Shown piece by piece: positions 1-9,156 of a DNA stretch of 64,000 nucleotides. Below the pieces are notes generated by a model. It saw nothing but the letters and a program-made list of their open reading frames with translations. It ran no database searches and had not been told where the DNA came from. The translations under genes and the position numbers were made by a program. Source of the DNA: Ch67 sp041395845 (lineage in GTDB: Bacteria; Pseudomonadota; Gammaproteobacteria; Pseudomonadales; Ketobacteraceae); NCBI GenBank assembly GCA_041395845.1, contig JAWKZS010000002.1, positions 248,001 through 312,000 of the forward strand. The letters run 5' to 3'. Within the stretch, counting starts at the first letter, position 1. Each line of letters begins with the position of its first letter.

Positions 1-832
1 CCGGAATCACTTCATGAGAAACAACGAACAGCATGGCGCCGGCAGCCAGGCCCAGACCAACGGGATACGCCACCGCCAGACCGCTCGACAACCCAACTCC
101 CAGCAATGCCCCCAACGGCTCCAGAATGCCACTCAGTCCGGCCACCAGCACCGCCAGTCCGGCCGAATAGCCGGCCGCGCGAATCGCCAGCGCAACCGCG
201 AGGCCTTCGGGAATATCCTGCAGCGCAATCGCGGTGGTCAGCGGCAGACCCACCGACATGTCACCCTGGGAAAAACTCACGCCGATGGCCATGCCTTCGG
301 GAAGGTTGTGCAACGCGATGGCAAATACAAACAGCCATATACGGGTACAGGCTTCGTAGCCGGGGCCGCAGGGGCCAGTCTTGTCATGTTCGTGGGGAGT
401 GAACTGGTCGAGCCCAAGCATCAGCAAAACGCCCAGCGCCATACCCAGCACTACGGTGCCCGCGCCCAGGTAGGGACTGCCCATGATGGTTTCGCCGGCT
501 TCGAGACCCGGCAACAGCAAAGAAAAAGCGGCAGCAGCGAGCATCATGCCCGCAGCAAAGCCCAGCAGACTGTCTTCCACCCGTTGCGGCAATCCGCGCA
601 GCACCAGGGCAGGCAAGGCGCCCAGCGCCGTGGCAGCAAATCCCGCCAGACCGCCCAGCATGGCCAGTTTCAGGCCCGCTGGAGCAAGCCCTGAACCGAT
701 CTGCAACAGGGTCTGCACCAGCAACAGCAGTACCGCCACCAAACCCAGACCCAGTCCAAACGCCGCCAGCCTGTGCTCGCGGGCATGCGTACGGACTACG
801 GTTGTCCAGGACGTGAGTGAGGACGCGGTCAT
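1..832 (-). CDS. ZIP-family divalent metal transporter, 3' end outside window
   Basis: Multi-pass inner-membrane protein of the ZIP (ZupT/GufA-like) family, expected to import zinc or other divalent metals. The frame reads through the left edge, so the C-terminus is missing. The two ZIP metal-site motifs are visible: HNLPEG and, about 30 residues later, QDIPEG, each within a hydrophobic helix. An acidic and histidine-containing loop (TPHEHDKTG) precedes the first of them. I chose the ATG at 832 because GGAG lies 9 bases upstream. An in-frame ATG at 847 would add five residues but has no clear ribosome binding site. Family assignment is firm. The metal and the exact subfamily are inference. 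It has no obvious functional partner on the right. Confidence 0.85.
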   Translation of the reverse strand, partial: MTASSLTSWTTVVRTHAREHRLAAFGLGLGLVAVLLLLVQTLLQIGSGLAPAGLKLAMLGGLAGFAATALGALPALVLRGLPQRVEDSLLGFAAGMMLAAAAFSLLLPGLEAGETIMGSPYLGAGTVVLGMALGVLLMLGLDQFTPHEHDKTGPCGPGYEACTRIWLFVFAIALHNLPEGMAIGVSFSQGDMSVGLPLTTAIALQDIPEGLAVALAIRAAGYSAGLAVLVAGLSGILEPLGALLGVGLSSGLAVAYPVGLGLAAGAMLFVVSHEVIP

Positions 833-917
833 CGAGGTATTCTCCATTGCGACAGGTATGCATCCCAGTAAACAGGACGCCATTAACCCTGTCCAATGAA
901 GGAAATCAATAACTTTG

Positions 918-947
918 AGAAATCCCTCCTATCATGGCGGGATTTCT
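918..947 (-). terminator. Possible weak terminator hairpin
   Basis: A perfect 9-bp inverted repeat (AGAAATCCC / GGGATTTCT) lies just past the stop of the DUF5765-like gene, but the following tract on that strand is only moderately T-rich. It could be a weak intrinsic terminator. Confidence 0.3.
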
Positions 948-970
948 GATCAGGCGGGCGGAAGATCCGC

Positions 971-1753
971 TCAGGTGTCCAGTGCCGACCCGGTTGCTGC
1001 GTCCGGCGTCGCCAGCACACGCCGACGCCCCTCGCCACCAAGCCAGCGCGGATAGTGCACACCGTACCAGCGCCGGATGAACAGCACCTTGCGGATCGGC
1101 GTCTTCGCCACCACGGTCAGCAGGCCGATCGACAGCAGACACCAGACAGCGGCGGTTTCGTGGGAATCCCGGGTCAGCGCCACCGACAGGATCACGCCGG
1201 TGAGGATGTGATAGAGGGTGAATTTCCAGGAACCGTACAGCAGCGGTACCAGGAACACCATGATGAAATAGGGTTCCTTGACGAAGCCAAAGCGGGCCCA
1301 GGACGTATCGAACACCGGCACATGCCAGGCAATGTGCCAGTCACCGGACACCGAACAGAGCTTGGTGCTGTCGAGCATGTGCAGGGTGGAATGCTCGGCC
1401 CAGGCAAACGGGTAAATGTCGATGATCATGGCAATGGCGCCGGCAAAGCACAGGCTGTAAACCCAGGGTGCCAGGCGACGATGGACCCCTTCCGGGAGGA
1501 AATACATGGAAATCATGTTGGCGAAAAACGGCTGGAAGGCGATATGCAGGTATCCCAGCAGGGTCAGCACCTGATTGGGTGGCGAATCGCACATGTCGAT
1601 CCACCAGTAAGTGAAGCCCTGCAGTAACTCCATCAGCGAAAACCACAGCAGTGGCAGGAACAACTCTTTCTTTTCCCCCTGTTTGGCCGCCACCCCCACC
1701 GTAGCAAACCCCACAGTCGCCAGCGCAAAACTGGCCTCTGCACTCCAGCACAT
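971..1753 (-). CDS. Multi-pass membrane protein, DUF5765-like
   Basis: A 260-residue integral membrane protein of unknown function. It opens with MCWSAEAS and shows about seven hydrophobic segments separated by short loops rich in Trp, Tyr and His, for example around ELLQGFTYWWIDMC and near HIAWHVPVFD. The N-terminal MCWS and the ELLQ…TY pattern recall the DUF5765 family, but I could not check this by alignment. The start is supported by a purine-rich GGGGATTCAGGG immediately upstream. It is transcribed away from metG with about 200 bp between, so the two genes probably have separate divergent promoters. The conserved Cys, His and Trp residues could suggest cofactor or metal binding, but this is speculation. 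Confidence 0.6.
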   Translation of the reverse strand: MCWSAEASFALATVGFATVGVAAKQGEKKELFLPLLWFSLMELLQGFTYWWIDMCDSPPNQVLTLLGYLHIAFQPFFANMISMYFLPEGVHRRLAPWVYSLCFAGAIAMIIDIYPFAWAEHSTLHMLDSTKLCSVSGDWHIAWHVPVFDTSWARFGFVKEPYFIMVFLVPLLYGSWKFTLYHILTGVILSVALTRDSHETAAVWCLLSIGLLTVVAKTPIRKVLFIRRWYGVHYPRWLGGEGRRRVLATPDAATGSALDT

Positions 1754-1958
1754 CCCTGAATCCCCATTTTTGTTATTGGTTTTGAGACACTTTATTATTC
1801 ATGCCTCACACCAAATCACAACGGATTCCGTGCGTAAAAATGTAACCAAATCCGGCCCCTGCCTCACCGGCCAGACCCGCCGGCATTCTGGAATCCCCCC
1901 CGTATACACGATATAGTTACGGCCCTTCCAATTTCACGTTGAATCCGTTCGAGCCGTC

Positions 1959-3989
1959 ATGACAGCACAGCCACGCAAGATCCTCGTCACCAGCGCCCTG
2001 CCCTACGCCAATGGCCCGATTCACCTGGGTCACATGCTGGAATACATCCAGACGGATATCTGGGTACGCTTCCAGAAACTGCGTGGCCACCAGTGCACCT
2101 ACGTTTGCGCCGACGACGCCCATGGCACCGCCATCATGCTGAAAGCCGAACAGCTGGGCCGCACACCGGAAGAGCAGATTGCCATCGTCAAGGCCGAGCA
2201 CGAGCGTGACTTTGCTGCGTTTCTGGTGGGTTTTGACAACTACTACTCGACCCATTCCGACGAAAACCGCCACTATTCAAACCTAATCTACACCCGCAAC
2301 CGGGACAAGGGCTTTATCGTGGCGCGGGACATCACCCAGCTGTTCGACCCGGAAAAGCAGATGTTCCTGGCGGACCGTTTTGTCAAAGGTACCTGCCCCA
2401 AGTGCGGCAAGGACGACCAGTATGGCGACAACTGCGAAGCCTGCGGCGCCACCTATGCGGCCCATGAACTGAAAGATCCGCGCTCCACCATTTCCGGCGC
2501 CACCCCGGTAATGAAAGCCAACACCCAGCTGTTCTTCGACCTGCCGAAATTCGACGGCATGCTGAAGGAATGGACCCGCTCCGGCCGCCTGCAGGAAGGT
2601 ATCGCCAACAAGCTGGCGGAATGGCTGGAAGCCGGCCTGCAGCAGTGGGACATTTCCCGCGAGGCGCCCTACTTCGGCTTCGAAATTCCCGATCATCCGG
2701 GCAAGTATTTCTACGTCTGGCTGGACGCCCCCATCGGCTACATGGCCAGTTTCCAGAATCTGTGCAACCGCCGGGATGACCTCAATTTCGACGACTACTG
2801 GGCCAAGGATTCCACCGCCGAGCTGTACCATTTCATCGGCAAGGACATCATCAATTTCCACGGTCTGTTCTGGCCGGCGATGCTGACCGGCGCGGATTTC
2901 CGCACGCCCACTGCCATTTTCTCCCACGGTTTTGTCACCGTGAACGGCGCCAAGATGTCGAAATCCCGTGGCACCTTCATCAAGGCGGAAACCTACCTGC
3001 GTCACCTCAATCCGGAATACCTGCGTTACTATTTCGCAGCGAAGCTGAGTGAGCGCATCGACGACATCGACCTGAACCTGGAAGATTTTGCCCAGCGGGT
3101 GAATGCGGATCTGGTGAATAAAGTAGTGAATATCGCCAGCCGTTCCGCCGGTTTCATTGCCAAGCTGGGGGGCAAACTGTCGGCCCACAATGCCGAACCA
3201 GATCTGCTGGCAGACGCCCAGGGCAAGGCCCACCAGATTGCCGAGTGCTATGAAAAGCGGGAATTCGGCCGCGCCATGCGGGAAATCATGGCCATTGCCG
3301 ACAAGGCCAACCAGTACATCGACGAAAAGGCCCCCTGGACCCTGGCCAAGCAGGACGGCAAGGAACAGGAAGTGCTGGACGTCTGTACCGTCGGCATCAA
3401 CCTGTTCCGCCTGCTGGTGCTGTATCTGAAACCGGTGCTGCCCAAGCTGGCCGCAGAAACCGAAGCCTTCCTCAATGTGGCACCGTTCCACTGGGAAGAT
3501 TGCAACAATCTGTTGCTGGATCACGCCATCAACAAATTCAAACCACTGATGCAACGGGTCGACATGAAGCAGATCGAGGCCATGATCGACGACGGCAAGG
3601 CCGAAGCCGCCGCCGAAGCGCCGCCCAAGCCGAAAACCCGGCTGGATGAAGACCCGCTCAGCCCCACGATCAGCATCGATGACTTCAGTAAAATTGACAT
3701 TCGTGTGGCGAAGATTGTCGCAGCCGGTCATGTGGAAGGCGCCGACAAGCTGTTACAGTTGACGCTCGATATCGGTGGCGAAACCCGCAATGTCTTTGCG
3801 GGCATCAAATCGGCTTACCAGCCGGAAGATCTGGTGGGCAAACTCACGGTCATGCTGGCCAACCTGGCACCCCGCAAGATGAAATTCGGCGTGTCCGAAG
3901 GCATGGTGCTGGCAGCCGGCCCTGGCGGCAAGGACATTTTCATTCTGCAACCTGACAGCGGCGCCGAACCGGGCATGCGCGTGAAGTGA
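1959..3989 (+). CDS. metG: Methionyl-tRNA synthetase
   Basis: Charges tRNA-Met with methionine in the cytoplasm. At 676 residues it is the long bacterial form. The Rossmann catalytic domain carries the HIGH-type motif as HLGH (residues 22–25). A zinc knuckle CPKCGK…CEACG sits near residues 145–161, and KMSKS lies near residue 332. An anticodon-binding helical domain follows. After an Ala/Pro/Lys linker, the C-terminal ~100 residues (from SIDDFSKIDIRVAKI) form the OB-fold tRNA-binding and dimerisation domain. A possible −10 element (TATAGT at 1912–1917) precedes it. The metG–rnfA neighbourhood matches Pseudomonas. All catalytic motifs are intact. Confidence 0.98.
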   Translation: MTAQPRKILVTSALPYANGPIHLGHMLEYIQTDIWVRFQKLRGHQCTYVCADDAHGTAIMLKAEQLGRTPEEQIAIVKAEHERDFAAFLVGFDNYYSTHSDENRHYSNLIYTRNRDKGFIVARDITQLFDPEKQMFLADRFVKGTCPKCGKDDQYGDNCEACGATYAAHELKDPRSTISGATPVMKANTQLFFDLPKFDGMLKEWTRSGRLQEGIANKLAEWLEAGLQQWDISREAPYFGFEIPDHPGKYFYVWLDAPIGYMASFQNLCNRRDDLNFDDYWAKDSTAELYHFIGKDIINFHGLFWPAMLTGADFRTPTAIFSHGFVTVNGAKMSKSRGTFIKAETYLRHLNPEYLRYYFAAKLSERIDDIDLNLEDFAQRVNADLVNKVVNIASRSAGFIAKLGGKLSAHNAEPDLLADAQGKAHQIAECYEKREFGRAMREIMAIADKANQYIDEKAPWTLAKQDGKEQEVLDVCTVGINLFRLLVLYLKPVLPKLAAETEAFLNVAPFHWEDCNNLLLDHAINKFKPLMQRVDMKQIEAMIDDGKAEAAAEAPPKPKTRLDEDPLSPTISIDDFSKIDIRVAKIVAAGHVEGADKLLQLTLDIGGETRNVFAGIKSAYQPEDLVGKLTVMLANLAPRKMKFGVSEGMVLAAGPGGKDIFILQPDSGAEPGMRVK

Positions 3990-4037
3990 TAAACTTCCGC
4001 CCCGATACAACCGTCTTCTCTTGCGAAGGGATTACCG

Positions 4038-4622
4038 ATGCCTGAATTTTTGCTGGTGTTGATCAGCACCATTCTGGTGAACAATTTCGTGCTGGTGCAG
4101 TTCCTTGGGCTGTGTCCGTTCATGGGCGTGTCCAACAAGCTGGAAACCGCCATGGGCATGTCCCTGGCCACCACCTTCGTTCTGACCCTGTCGTCGGTAC
4201 TCAGTTATCTGATCTATACCTACATACTGGTGCCGCTGGACGTGGATTACCTGCGCACCATTTCATTCATTCTCGTGATTGCCGTTACCGTGCAGTTCAC
4301 CGAGATGGTGATGCGCAAGACCAGTCCGCTCCTGTACCGGGTGCTGGGTATCTTCCTGCCCCTGATTACCACCAACTGTGCAGTACTGGGTGTGGCCCTG
4401 CTGACGGTCAAGAAAGGCGTCGACAGTTTCCTGTACGCTTTCCTGTACGGCTTTGGCGGGGCACTGGGCTTTTCGCTGGTGCTGGTGCTGTTCGCCGCCA
4501 TGCGGGAACGCATTCTGGTGTCGGACGTGCCCACGCCGTTCAAGGGTGCATCCATCGGCATGATCACCGCAGGACTGATGTCCCTGGCGTTCATGGGCTT
4601 TTCCGGCCTGATCAAGATCTGA
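4038..4622 (+). CDS. rnfA: Rnf electron transport complex subunit A
   Basis: Integral membrane subunit of the Rnf (RsxA) complex, which moves electrons between reduced ferredoxin and NAD and couples this to ion transport across the inner membrane. It is 194 residues with six hydrophobic helices and the family's NNFVLVQFLGLCPFMGVS opening and TTNCAVLGVAL segment, including the conserved Cys residues thought to hold a membrane iron-sulfur cluster. It starts after an AAGGGA ribosome binding site. It is the first gene of a compact rnfABCDGE operon and lies 11 bp ahead of rnfB. In enterobacteria the same complex is called Rsx and resets SoxR. No soxR is seen here. Confidence 0.97.
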   Translation: MPEFLLVLISTILVNNFVLVQFLGLCPFMGVSNKLETAMGMSLATTFVLTLSSVLSYLIYTYILVPLDVDYLRTISFILVIAVTVQFTEMVMRKTSPLLYRVLGIFLPLITTNCAVLGVALLTVKKGVDSFLYAFLYGFGGALGFSLVLVLFAAMRERILVSDVPTPFKGASIGMITAGLMSLAFMGFSGLIKI

Positions 4623-4633
4623 CGAGGCGCAGT

Positions 4634-5230
4634 ATGGAATTCCTGACTAGCAATCTGGGTGCGGTTGTTGCGCTGGTGACCATGGCCGTGGTCTTTGGCG
4701 CCCTGCTCGGCTTTGCCGCGGTGAAATTCAAGGTGGAAGGCAATCCCATCGTCGACCAGATCGACGCCCTGTTGCCGCAAACCCAATGCGGCCAGTGCGG
4801 CCATCCGGGTTGCCGCCCCTATGCCGAAGGCATGGCCGCCGGCGAGGAAATCAACAAATGCGTACCCGGTGGCGAAGATACCATCCGCGCGCTGGCGGAT
4901 CTGTTGGGCCGCGAGTTCGTGCCGCTGGATGAAGAGTACGGTCAGGAAAAGGAACACAAGATGGTGGCCTACATTCGCGAAGAAGAATGTATCGGCTGCA
5001 CCAAGTGCATCCAGGCCTGCCCGGTAGACGCCATTCTCGGCGCGGCCAAGCAGATGCATACCGTGATGGTGGACGAGTGCACCGGCTGCGACCTGTGCGT
5101 GGAGCCCTGCCCGGTCAGCTGCATCGACATGGTACCGGTCAAAGTCACCCCGCAAACCTGGACCTGGCAGCCGCCTACCGGCATTGGCGCCCGTCCCGGC
5201 ACCCTGATCCCGGTAAGGAACCTAGCGTGA
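4634..5230 (+). CDS. rnfB: Rnf complex ferredoxin-like subunit B
   Basis: Iron-sulfur electron-entry subunit of the Rnf complex, anchored by one N-terminal membrane helix (about residues 5–27). I start it at the ATG at 4634, behind a GAGG motif, giving 198 residues. A longer upstream frame overlaps rnfA and is not needed. A Fe-S-binding CGQCGHPGC…NKC motif follows the anchor. Two ferredoxin-type clusters come next, CIGCTKCIQACP and CTGCDLCVEPCP, so three clusters are predicted. All cysteines are present. It ends only 10 bp before the rnfC start, so the two are probably translationally linked. Confidence 0.96.
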   Translation: MEFLTSNLGAVVALVTMAVVFGALLGFAAVKFKVEGNPIVDQIDALLPQTQCGQCGHPGCRPYAEGMAAGEEINKCVPGGEDTIRALADLLGREFVPLDEEYGQEKEHKMVAYIREEECIGCTKCIQACPVDAILGAAKQMHTVMVDECTGCDLCVEPCPVSCIDMVPVKVTPQTWTWQPPTGIGARPGTLIPVRNLA

Positions 5231-5240
5231 GTATTTGGGC

Positions 5241-7418
5241 ATGAGCCGACGTATCTGGGATATTCCCGGTGGCATTCATCCGCCGGAAAACAAGAAACAA
5301 TCCTCTGGCGTATCCATCCGCCCGGCAGGGATTCCCGAGCGCCTGTACGTACCGGTGCAGCAGCACATAGGGGCCCCCGCCAAGCCGATCGTGCACGTGG
5401 GTGACAAGGTACTCAAGGGCCAGAAAATCGCCGAGGCAACCGGCTTTGTGAGCCTGCCGGTCCATGCACCGACTTCCGGTGTGGTCGAAGCCATCGGCCT
5501 GCACCCGGTGCAGCATCCTTCGCAGATCGACTCGCTCTGCATCACCATCAAAACCGACGGCGAAGACCGCTGGATTGAGCGTCAGCCATTGCCGGATTAT
5601 CGCCAGCAGGAGCGCAAGGCTATCCTCGAGCGCATCCGCGATGCCGGCATTGCAGGCATGGGTGGCGCCGGCTTCCCCAGCGTGGTAAAACTGGGCGTCA
5701 AACCGGATGCCCACATCGAGCAGCTGATTCTCAATGCAGTAGAGTGCGAGCCTTACATCACCGCCGATGACCGCCTGATGCAGGAGCGTGCCGACCAGAT
5801 CGTGGCGGGCCTGGAAATCATGGCCTGGCTGATCAATCCCAAGGAAATCCTGATCGGCATCGAAGACAACAAACCGATTGCGATCGACGCCATGCGCAAA
5901 GCCTGTGCGGGCAAGCCGATTGAAGTCGTGGTGGTACCAACCAAGTACCCTTCCGGCGGCGAAAAGCAGCTGATCCACCTGCTCACCGGCAAGGAAGTGC
6001 ACAGCGGCGGCCTGCCCTCGGACGTGGGCGTGGTGTGCCAGAACACGGGTACAGCCTATGCCGTGAAGCGCGCCGTCATCGATGGTGAACCACTGATTTC
6101 CCGCATCACGACCCTCACCGGTGACGCGATTGCCAACAAGGGCAATTATGAAGTGCTGCTGGGCACGCCCGTCGCCGACCTGTTGCAAGAGGCCGGCCTG
6201 CAGCGCGACAAGATGCATCGATTGGTCATGGGTGGACCGATGATGGGCTTTTCCATTCACGATCCTTCCGTGCCAGTGGTGAAAACCACCAACTGCCTGC
6301 TGGCGCCCAGTGAAACCGAGTTCCCCGACCCGGCCCCGGAACAGCCCTGCATCCGCTGCGGCGCCTGTGCCCAGGCCTGTCCGGTGAACCTGCTGCCGCA
6401 GCAGCTGTACTGGTTCTCGAAAGCCAAGGAATTCGAAAAGGCGGCCCACTTCAATCTGTTCGACTGTATCGAATGTGGCGCATGTGCCTATGTCTGCCCC
6501 AGCAGCATTCCGCTGGTGCAGTACTATCGTTTTTCCAAGGGCGCCATCCGCACTGCTGAGCAGGAAGCACGCAAGTCCGATCATGCCCGCATCCGTTTCG
6601 AGGCCCGCAAAGCTCGCCACGAGAAAGAAGAACAGGAAAAAGAACTGAAGCGTCAGGAGCGCGCCAAAGCCGCTGCTGCCAAGCAGGCCGCCAAGAAAGA
6701 CGCACCTGCCAAACCGGCACCCGTAGCAGCCGCACCCGCAGCCGCAGCAGCCCCCACTACCGATGCCGCCGGCGAACCGGATGAACTGACCAAGCTGCAG
6801 ACTGCGGCGGCATCCACCATGAAGCGCTACAAGGATGCCCAGAAAGCGCTGGAAACCGCTGAAAAGGCTGGGTCCGAACATATCGATGCCCTGCGCAAAA
6901 AGGTCGACCAGCTGAAAGCCAAGGCAGACGCGGCCAAGGATGCCTTCATCGCGGCCAAAAACGCTGCCAAGTCCGAACCGGAAGCCGCCAAGCCCGCAGC
7001 CAGCGATGATCCCATGGCTGCGCTGAAACAGGCGTCCGTCGACGACTTCAACGCCTACAAGGCAGCCGAAGCAGCGCTGCAGCAGGCCGAATCCGACGGT
7101 ACTGGCGACCTGGATGCCTTGCGCGCCTCAGTGGCTGAACTGAAGGCCAAATCCGATGCGTCCAAAGCGGCGATGAAGGAAGCCCGCGCCAAAGAGAAAG
7201 AAGACATCCAGGCCCGCAATGCAGCGGCCGATCCGGTCAAGCAGGCCAAACTGGAAGCCGCCAAGACCCAGGTACTGCTGAAGAAGGCCCGCAAGGCCCT
7301 GGAAGCGGCCCAGGCCAGTGGTGAAGGCGATATTGCCGCGCTCACGCAGGCCGTGCAGGATGCCGAAGCAGCCAACACACAAGCAGAAGACCACCTGAAG
7401 CAACTGGAAGGGGCGTAA
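5241..7418 (+). CDS. rnfC: Rnf complex NADH-binding subunit C with long repeat tail
   Basis: Peripheral subunit that binds NAD(H) and FMN and carries two [4Fe-4S] clusters. I use the ATG at 5241 (MSRRIWDIPGG), giving 725 residues. An in-frame TTG six bases earlier is possible. An N-terminal biotin-like fold precedes the Rossmann region with GMGGAGFPS (about 139–147). The clusters are C370/C373/C376/C380 and C409/C412/C415/C419. After residue ~440 the protein becomes a Lys/Glu/Ala-rich helical tail with an Ala/Pro linker (about 486–510). Three ~60-residue repeats follow, near 516–576, 594–655 and 666–725, each containing a D-x-x-A-L core. Many gammaproteobacterial RnfC proteins have such variable tails, whose role is unknown. 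Confidence 0.96.
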   Translation: MSRRIWDIPGGIHPPENKKQSSGVSIRPAGIPERLYVPVQQHIGAPAKPIVHVGDKVLKGQKIAEATGFVSLPVHAPTSGVVEAIGLHPVQHPSQIDSLCITIKTDGEDRWIERQPLPDYRQQERKAILERIRDAGIAGMGGAGFPSVVKLGVKPDAHIEQLILNAVECEPYITADDRLMQERADQIVAGLEIMAWLINPKEILIGIEDNKPIAIDAMRKACAGKPIEVVVVPTKYPSGGEKQLIHLLTGKEVHSGGLPSDVGVVCQNTGTAYAVKRAVIDGEPLISRITTLTGDAIANKGNYEVLLGTPVADLLQEAGLQRDKMHRLVMGGPMMGFSIHDPSVPVVKTTNCLLAPSETEFPDPAPEQPCIRCGACAQACPVNLLPQQLYWFSKAKEFEKAAHFNLFDCIECGACAYVCPSSIPLVQYYRFSKGAIRTAEQEARKSDHARIRFEARKARHEKEEQEKELKRQERAKAAAAKQAAKKDAPAKPAPVAAAPAAAAAPTTDAAGEPDELTKLQTAAASTMKRYKDAQKALETAEKAGSEHIDALRKKVDQLKAKADAAKDAFIAAKNAAKSEPEAAKPAASDDPMAALKQASVDDFNAYKAAEAALQQAESDGTGDLDALRASVAELKAKSDASKAAMKEARAKEKEDIQARNAAADPVKQAKLEAAKTQVLLKKARKALEAAQASGEGDIAALTQAVQDAEAANTQAEDHLKQLEGA

Positions 7419-7424
7419 TTCAAC

Positions 7425-8477
7425 ATGGCCATTCTGAACGTTACGTCGCCCCATTTGCACAAACCGGTGAACACCGGTGCGGTCATGCGGCAGGTGATCT
7501 ACGCCACCGTCCCCGGTGTTGCGATCATGCTGTATTTCTTCGGCTCGGCAGTGCTGGTGAATCTGGTGCTGGCGGTTCTTACCGCACTGGCAAGCGAAGC
7601 CGCCGTACTGCGCCTGCGCCACAAACCGGTGAGTTTTTATCTGAACGATTACAGCGCGGTGGTCACCGCCGTGTTGTTGGCACTGGCGATCCCGCCCACC
7701 GCGCCCTGGTGGCTGACCGTGATCGGCACCAGTTTTTCCGTTGTGGTTGCCAAACAGCTGTACGGTGGCTTGGGCATGAACCCGTTCAACCCCGCCATGG
7801 TGGGCTACGTGTTGCTGCTGATCTCGTTTCCAAAGGAAATGACCAGCTGGCTGCCCGCCGCCGGGGTCTCCGAGACGGCGAAGGCGCTCACCCCGCTGCA
7901 ATCACTGCAACTGGTGTTCACCGGCCAGATCAGCGGCATCGACAGTTTCACTGGCGCCACCCCGCTGGATACCTTCAAGACCTACGCGGGCCAACCGGAA
8001 ATCCTAGACAGCAATCCGGTGCTGTCCGGCCGCATGGGCGGTTTTGGCTGGGAATGGGTGAACATGGCCTTCCTGCTGGGCGGTCTGTATCTGATCTGGC
8101 GCAAGATCATTACCTGGCACATTCCGGTGGCCATGCTGGGCGCCATGCTCGTGCTGGCGGGCATCTTCCACGGTGCGGTGGATGCGGATAACTATGCGGG
8201 CGCCCTGTTCCACCTGTTCAGCGGCGGCACCATGCTGGGTGCGTTTTTCATCGCCACTGATCCGGTCAGCGCCGCCACCAGCAACAAGGGCAAAATTGTC
8301 TATGGCATTGGTATCGGCGCACTGGTTTACGTCATTCGCACCTGGGGCGGTTACCCGGACGCCATCGCCTTCAGCGTGCTGCTGATGAACCTGGCGGCGC
8401 CCACTATCGACTACTACACCCAGCCACGTACCTACGGTCACAACAAGCCCAACAAAGGGCTGGCGAAGCGGAGTTGA
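7425..8477 (+). CDS. rnfD: Rnf complex membrane subunit D
   Basis: Integral membrane flavoprotein of the Rnf complex (350 residues, about nine or ten hydrophobic helices). The motif SFTGATPLD contains the threonine (T179 in the TGAT core) that in RnfD/NqrB proteins carries covalently bound FMN. A ribosome binding site GGGG precedes the ATG. It follows rnfC after 6 bp and precedes rnfG by 4 bp. The motif DYSAVVTAVLLALAIPP and the asparagine-rich MNPFNPAMVGY segment are typical of the family. Nothing is truncated or odd. Confidence 0.97.
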   Translation: MAILNVTSPHLHKPVNTGAVMRQVIYATVPGVAIMLYFFGSAVLVNLVLAVLTALASEAAVLRLRHKPVSFYLNDYSAVVTAVLLALAIPPTAPWWLTVIGTSFSVVVAKQLYGGLGMNPFNPAMVGYVLLLISFPKEMTSWLPAAGVSETAKALTPLQSLQLVFTGQISGIDSFTGATPLDTFKTYAGQPEILDSNPVLSGRMGGFGWEWVNMAFLLGGLYLIWRKIITWHIPVAMLGAMLVLAGIFHGAVDADNYAGALFHLFSGGTMLGAFFIATDPVSAATSNKGKIVYGIGIGALVYVIRTWGGYPDAIAFSVLLMNLAAPTIDYYTQPRTYGHNKPNKGLAKRS

Positions 8478-8481
8478 TGCC

Positions 8482-9156
8482 ATGCAGATGATTCGCCAAT
8501 CCGTTTCCCGCAACAGTATCATCCTGGGGATCTTCGCCATCGCCACCACCGGTATGATCGTGCTCACCGCGAACCTGACCCGGGACAGCATCGCCAAGGC
8601 CGTGGAAGACACCCTGAAGAAAAGCCTGTTTGAGGTAATGCCCCGCGACCGCCTCGACAACGATCTGCTGAACGACCAGCTCAGCCTGCCCGCCGACAAA
8701 CTGCTGGGCACCAAGTCTGCCAAGGCTGCCTACGTCGCCAAGCAGCATGGTGACCCCACAGGGGTGATCCTGCAGGCAGTGGCGCCGGAAGGCTATGGTG
8801 GCTCCATCAACCTGCTGGTTGGCATCGATTCACAGGGCGCGATTACCGGGGTGCGGGTGATTCCGCCCCATTTCGAAACGCCGGGCCTGGGCGACGCGGT
8901 GGAAGTACAGAAATCCCCCTGGATTCTGTCGTTCAACGGCAAGTCCCTGGCCAACACGCCGGAATCCCGCTGGTGGGTGAAAAAGGATGGTGGTGAATTC
9001 GACGCCTTTACCGGCGCCACCATCACCCCCCGTGCAGTTGTGGATGCCGTGTATAAGGCCTTACAGTATTTCGACGCGAACAAGGCAAGCCTGCTTCATG
9101 CAGATACAGCCGCCGTCACCTCAACCCAGGAGGCAGCCACCGATGTCGGACATTGA
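8482..9156 (+). CDS. rnfG: Rnf complex FMN-binding subunit G
   Basis: Periplasmic flavoprotein subunit of the Rnf complex with one N-terminal anchor (about residues 12–31). It is 224 residues. The FMN-attachment motif FTGATITPRAV is present, with T180 the expected phosphoester-linked threonine. GGAG precedes the start codon. The C-terminal end overlaps the first 14 bases of rnfE, which carries its own strong AGGAGG inside the rnfG coding sequence, so translation of the two is likely coupled. The flavin-transferase gene apbE is not in this window. Confidence 0.95.
   Translation: MQMIRQSVSRNSIILGIFAIATTGMIVLTANLTRDSIAKAVEDTLKKSLFEVMPRDRLDNDLLNDQLSLPADKLLGTKSAKAAYVAKQHGDPTGVILQAVAPEGYGGSINLLVGIDSQGAITGVRVIPPHFETPGLGDAVEVQKSPWILSFNGKSLANTPESRWWVKKDGGEFDAFTGATITPRAVVDAVYKALQYFDANKASLLHADTAAVTSTQEAATDVGH

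Noticed and set aside
14..694. 226-residue + strand frame at the left edge
   Set aside because: The − strand reads a ZIP transporter with HNLPEG and QDIPEG. The + frame is Gln/Arg/His-rich shadow sequence.
2283..3731. 482-residue frame opposite metG
   Set aside because: metG has all synthetase motifs across the same bases. The opposite frame is a Gly/Val/His-rich shadow.
5175..6881. 568-residue open frame opposite rnfC
   Set aside because: It is antisense to a motif-complete gene, has Gly/His/Arg-rich composition typical of shadow frames in GC-rich DNA, and matches no family I know.
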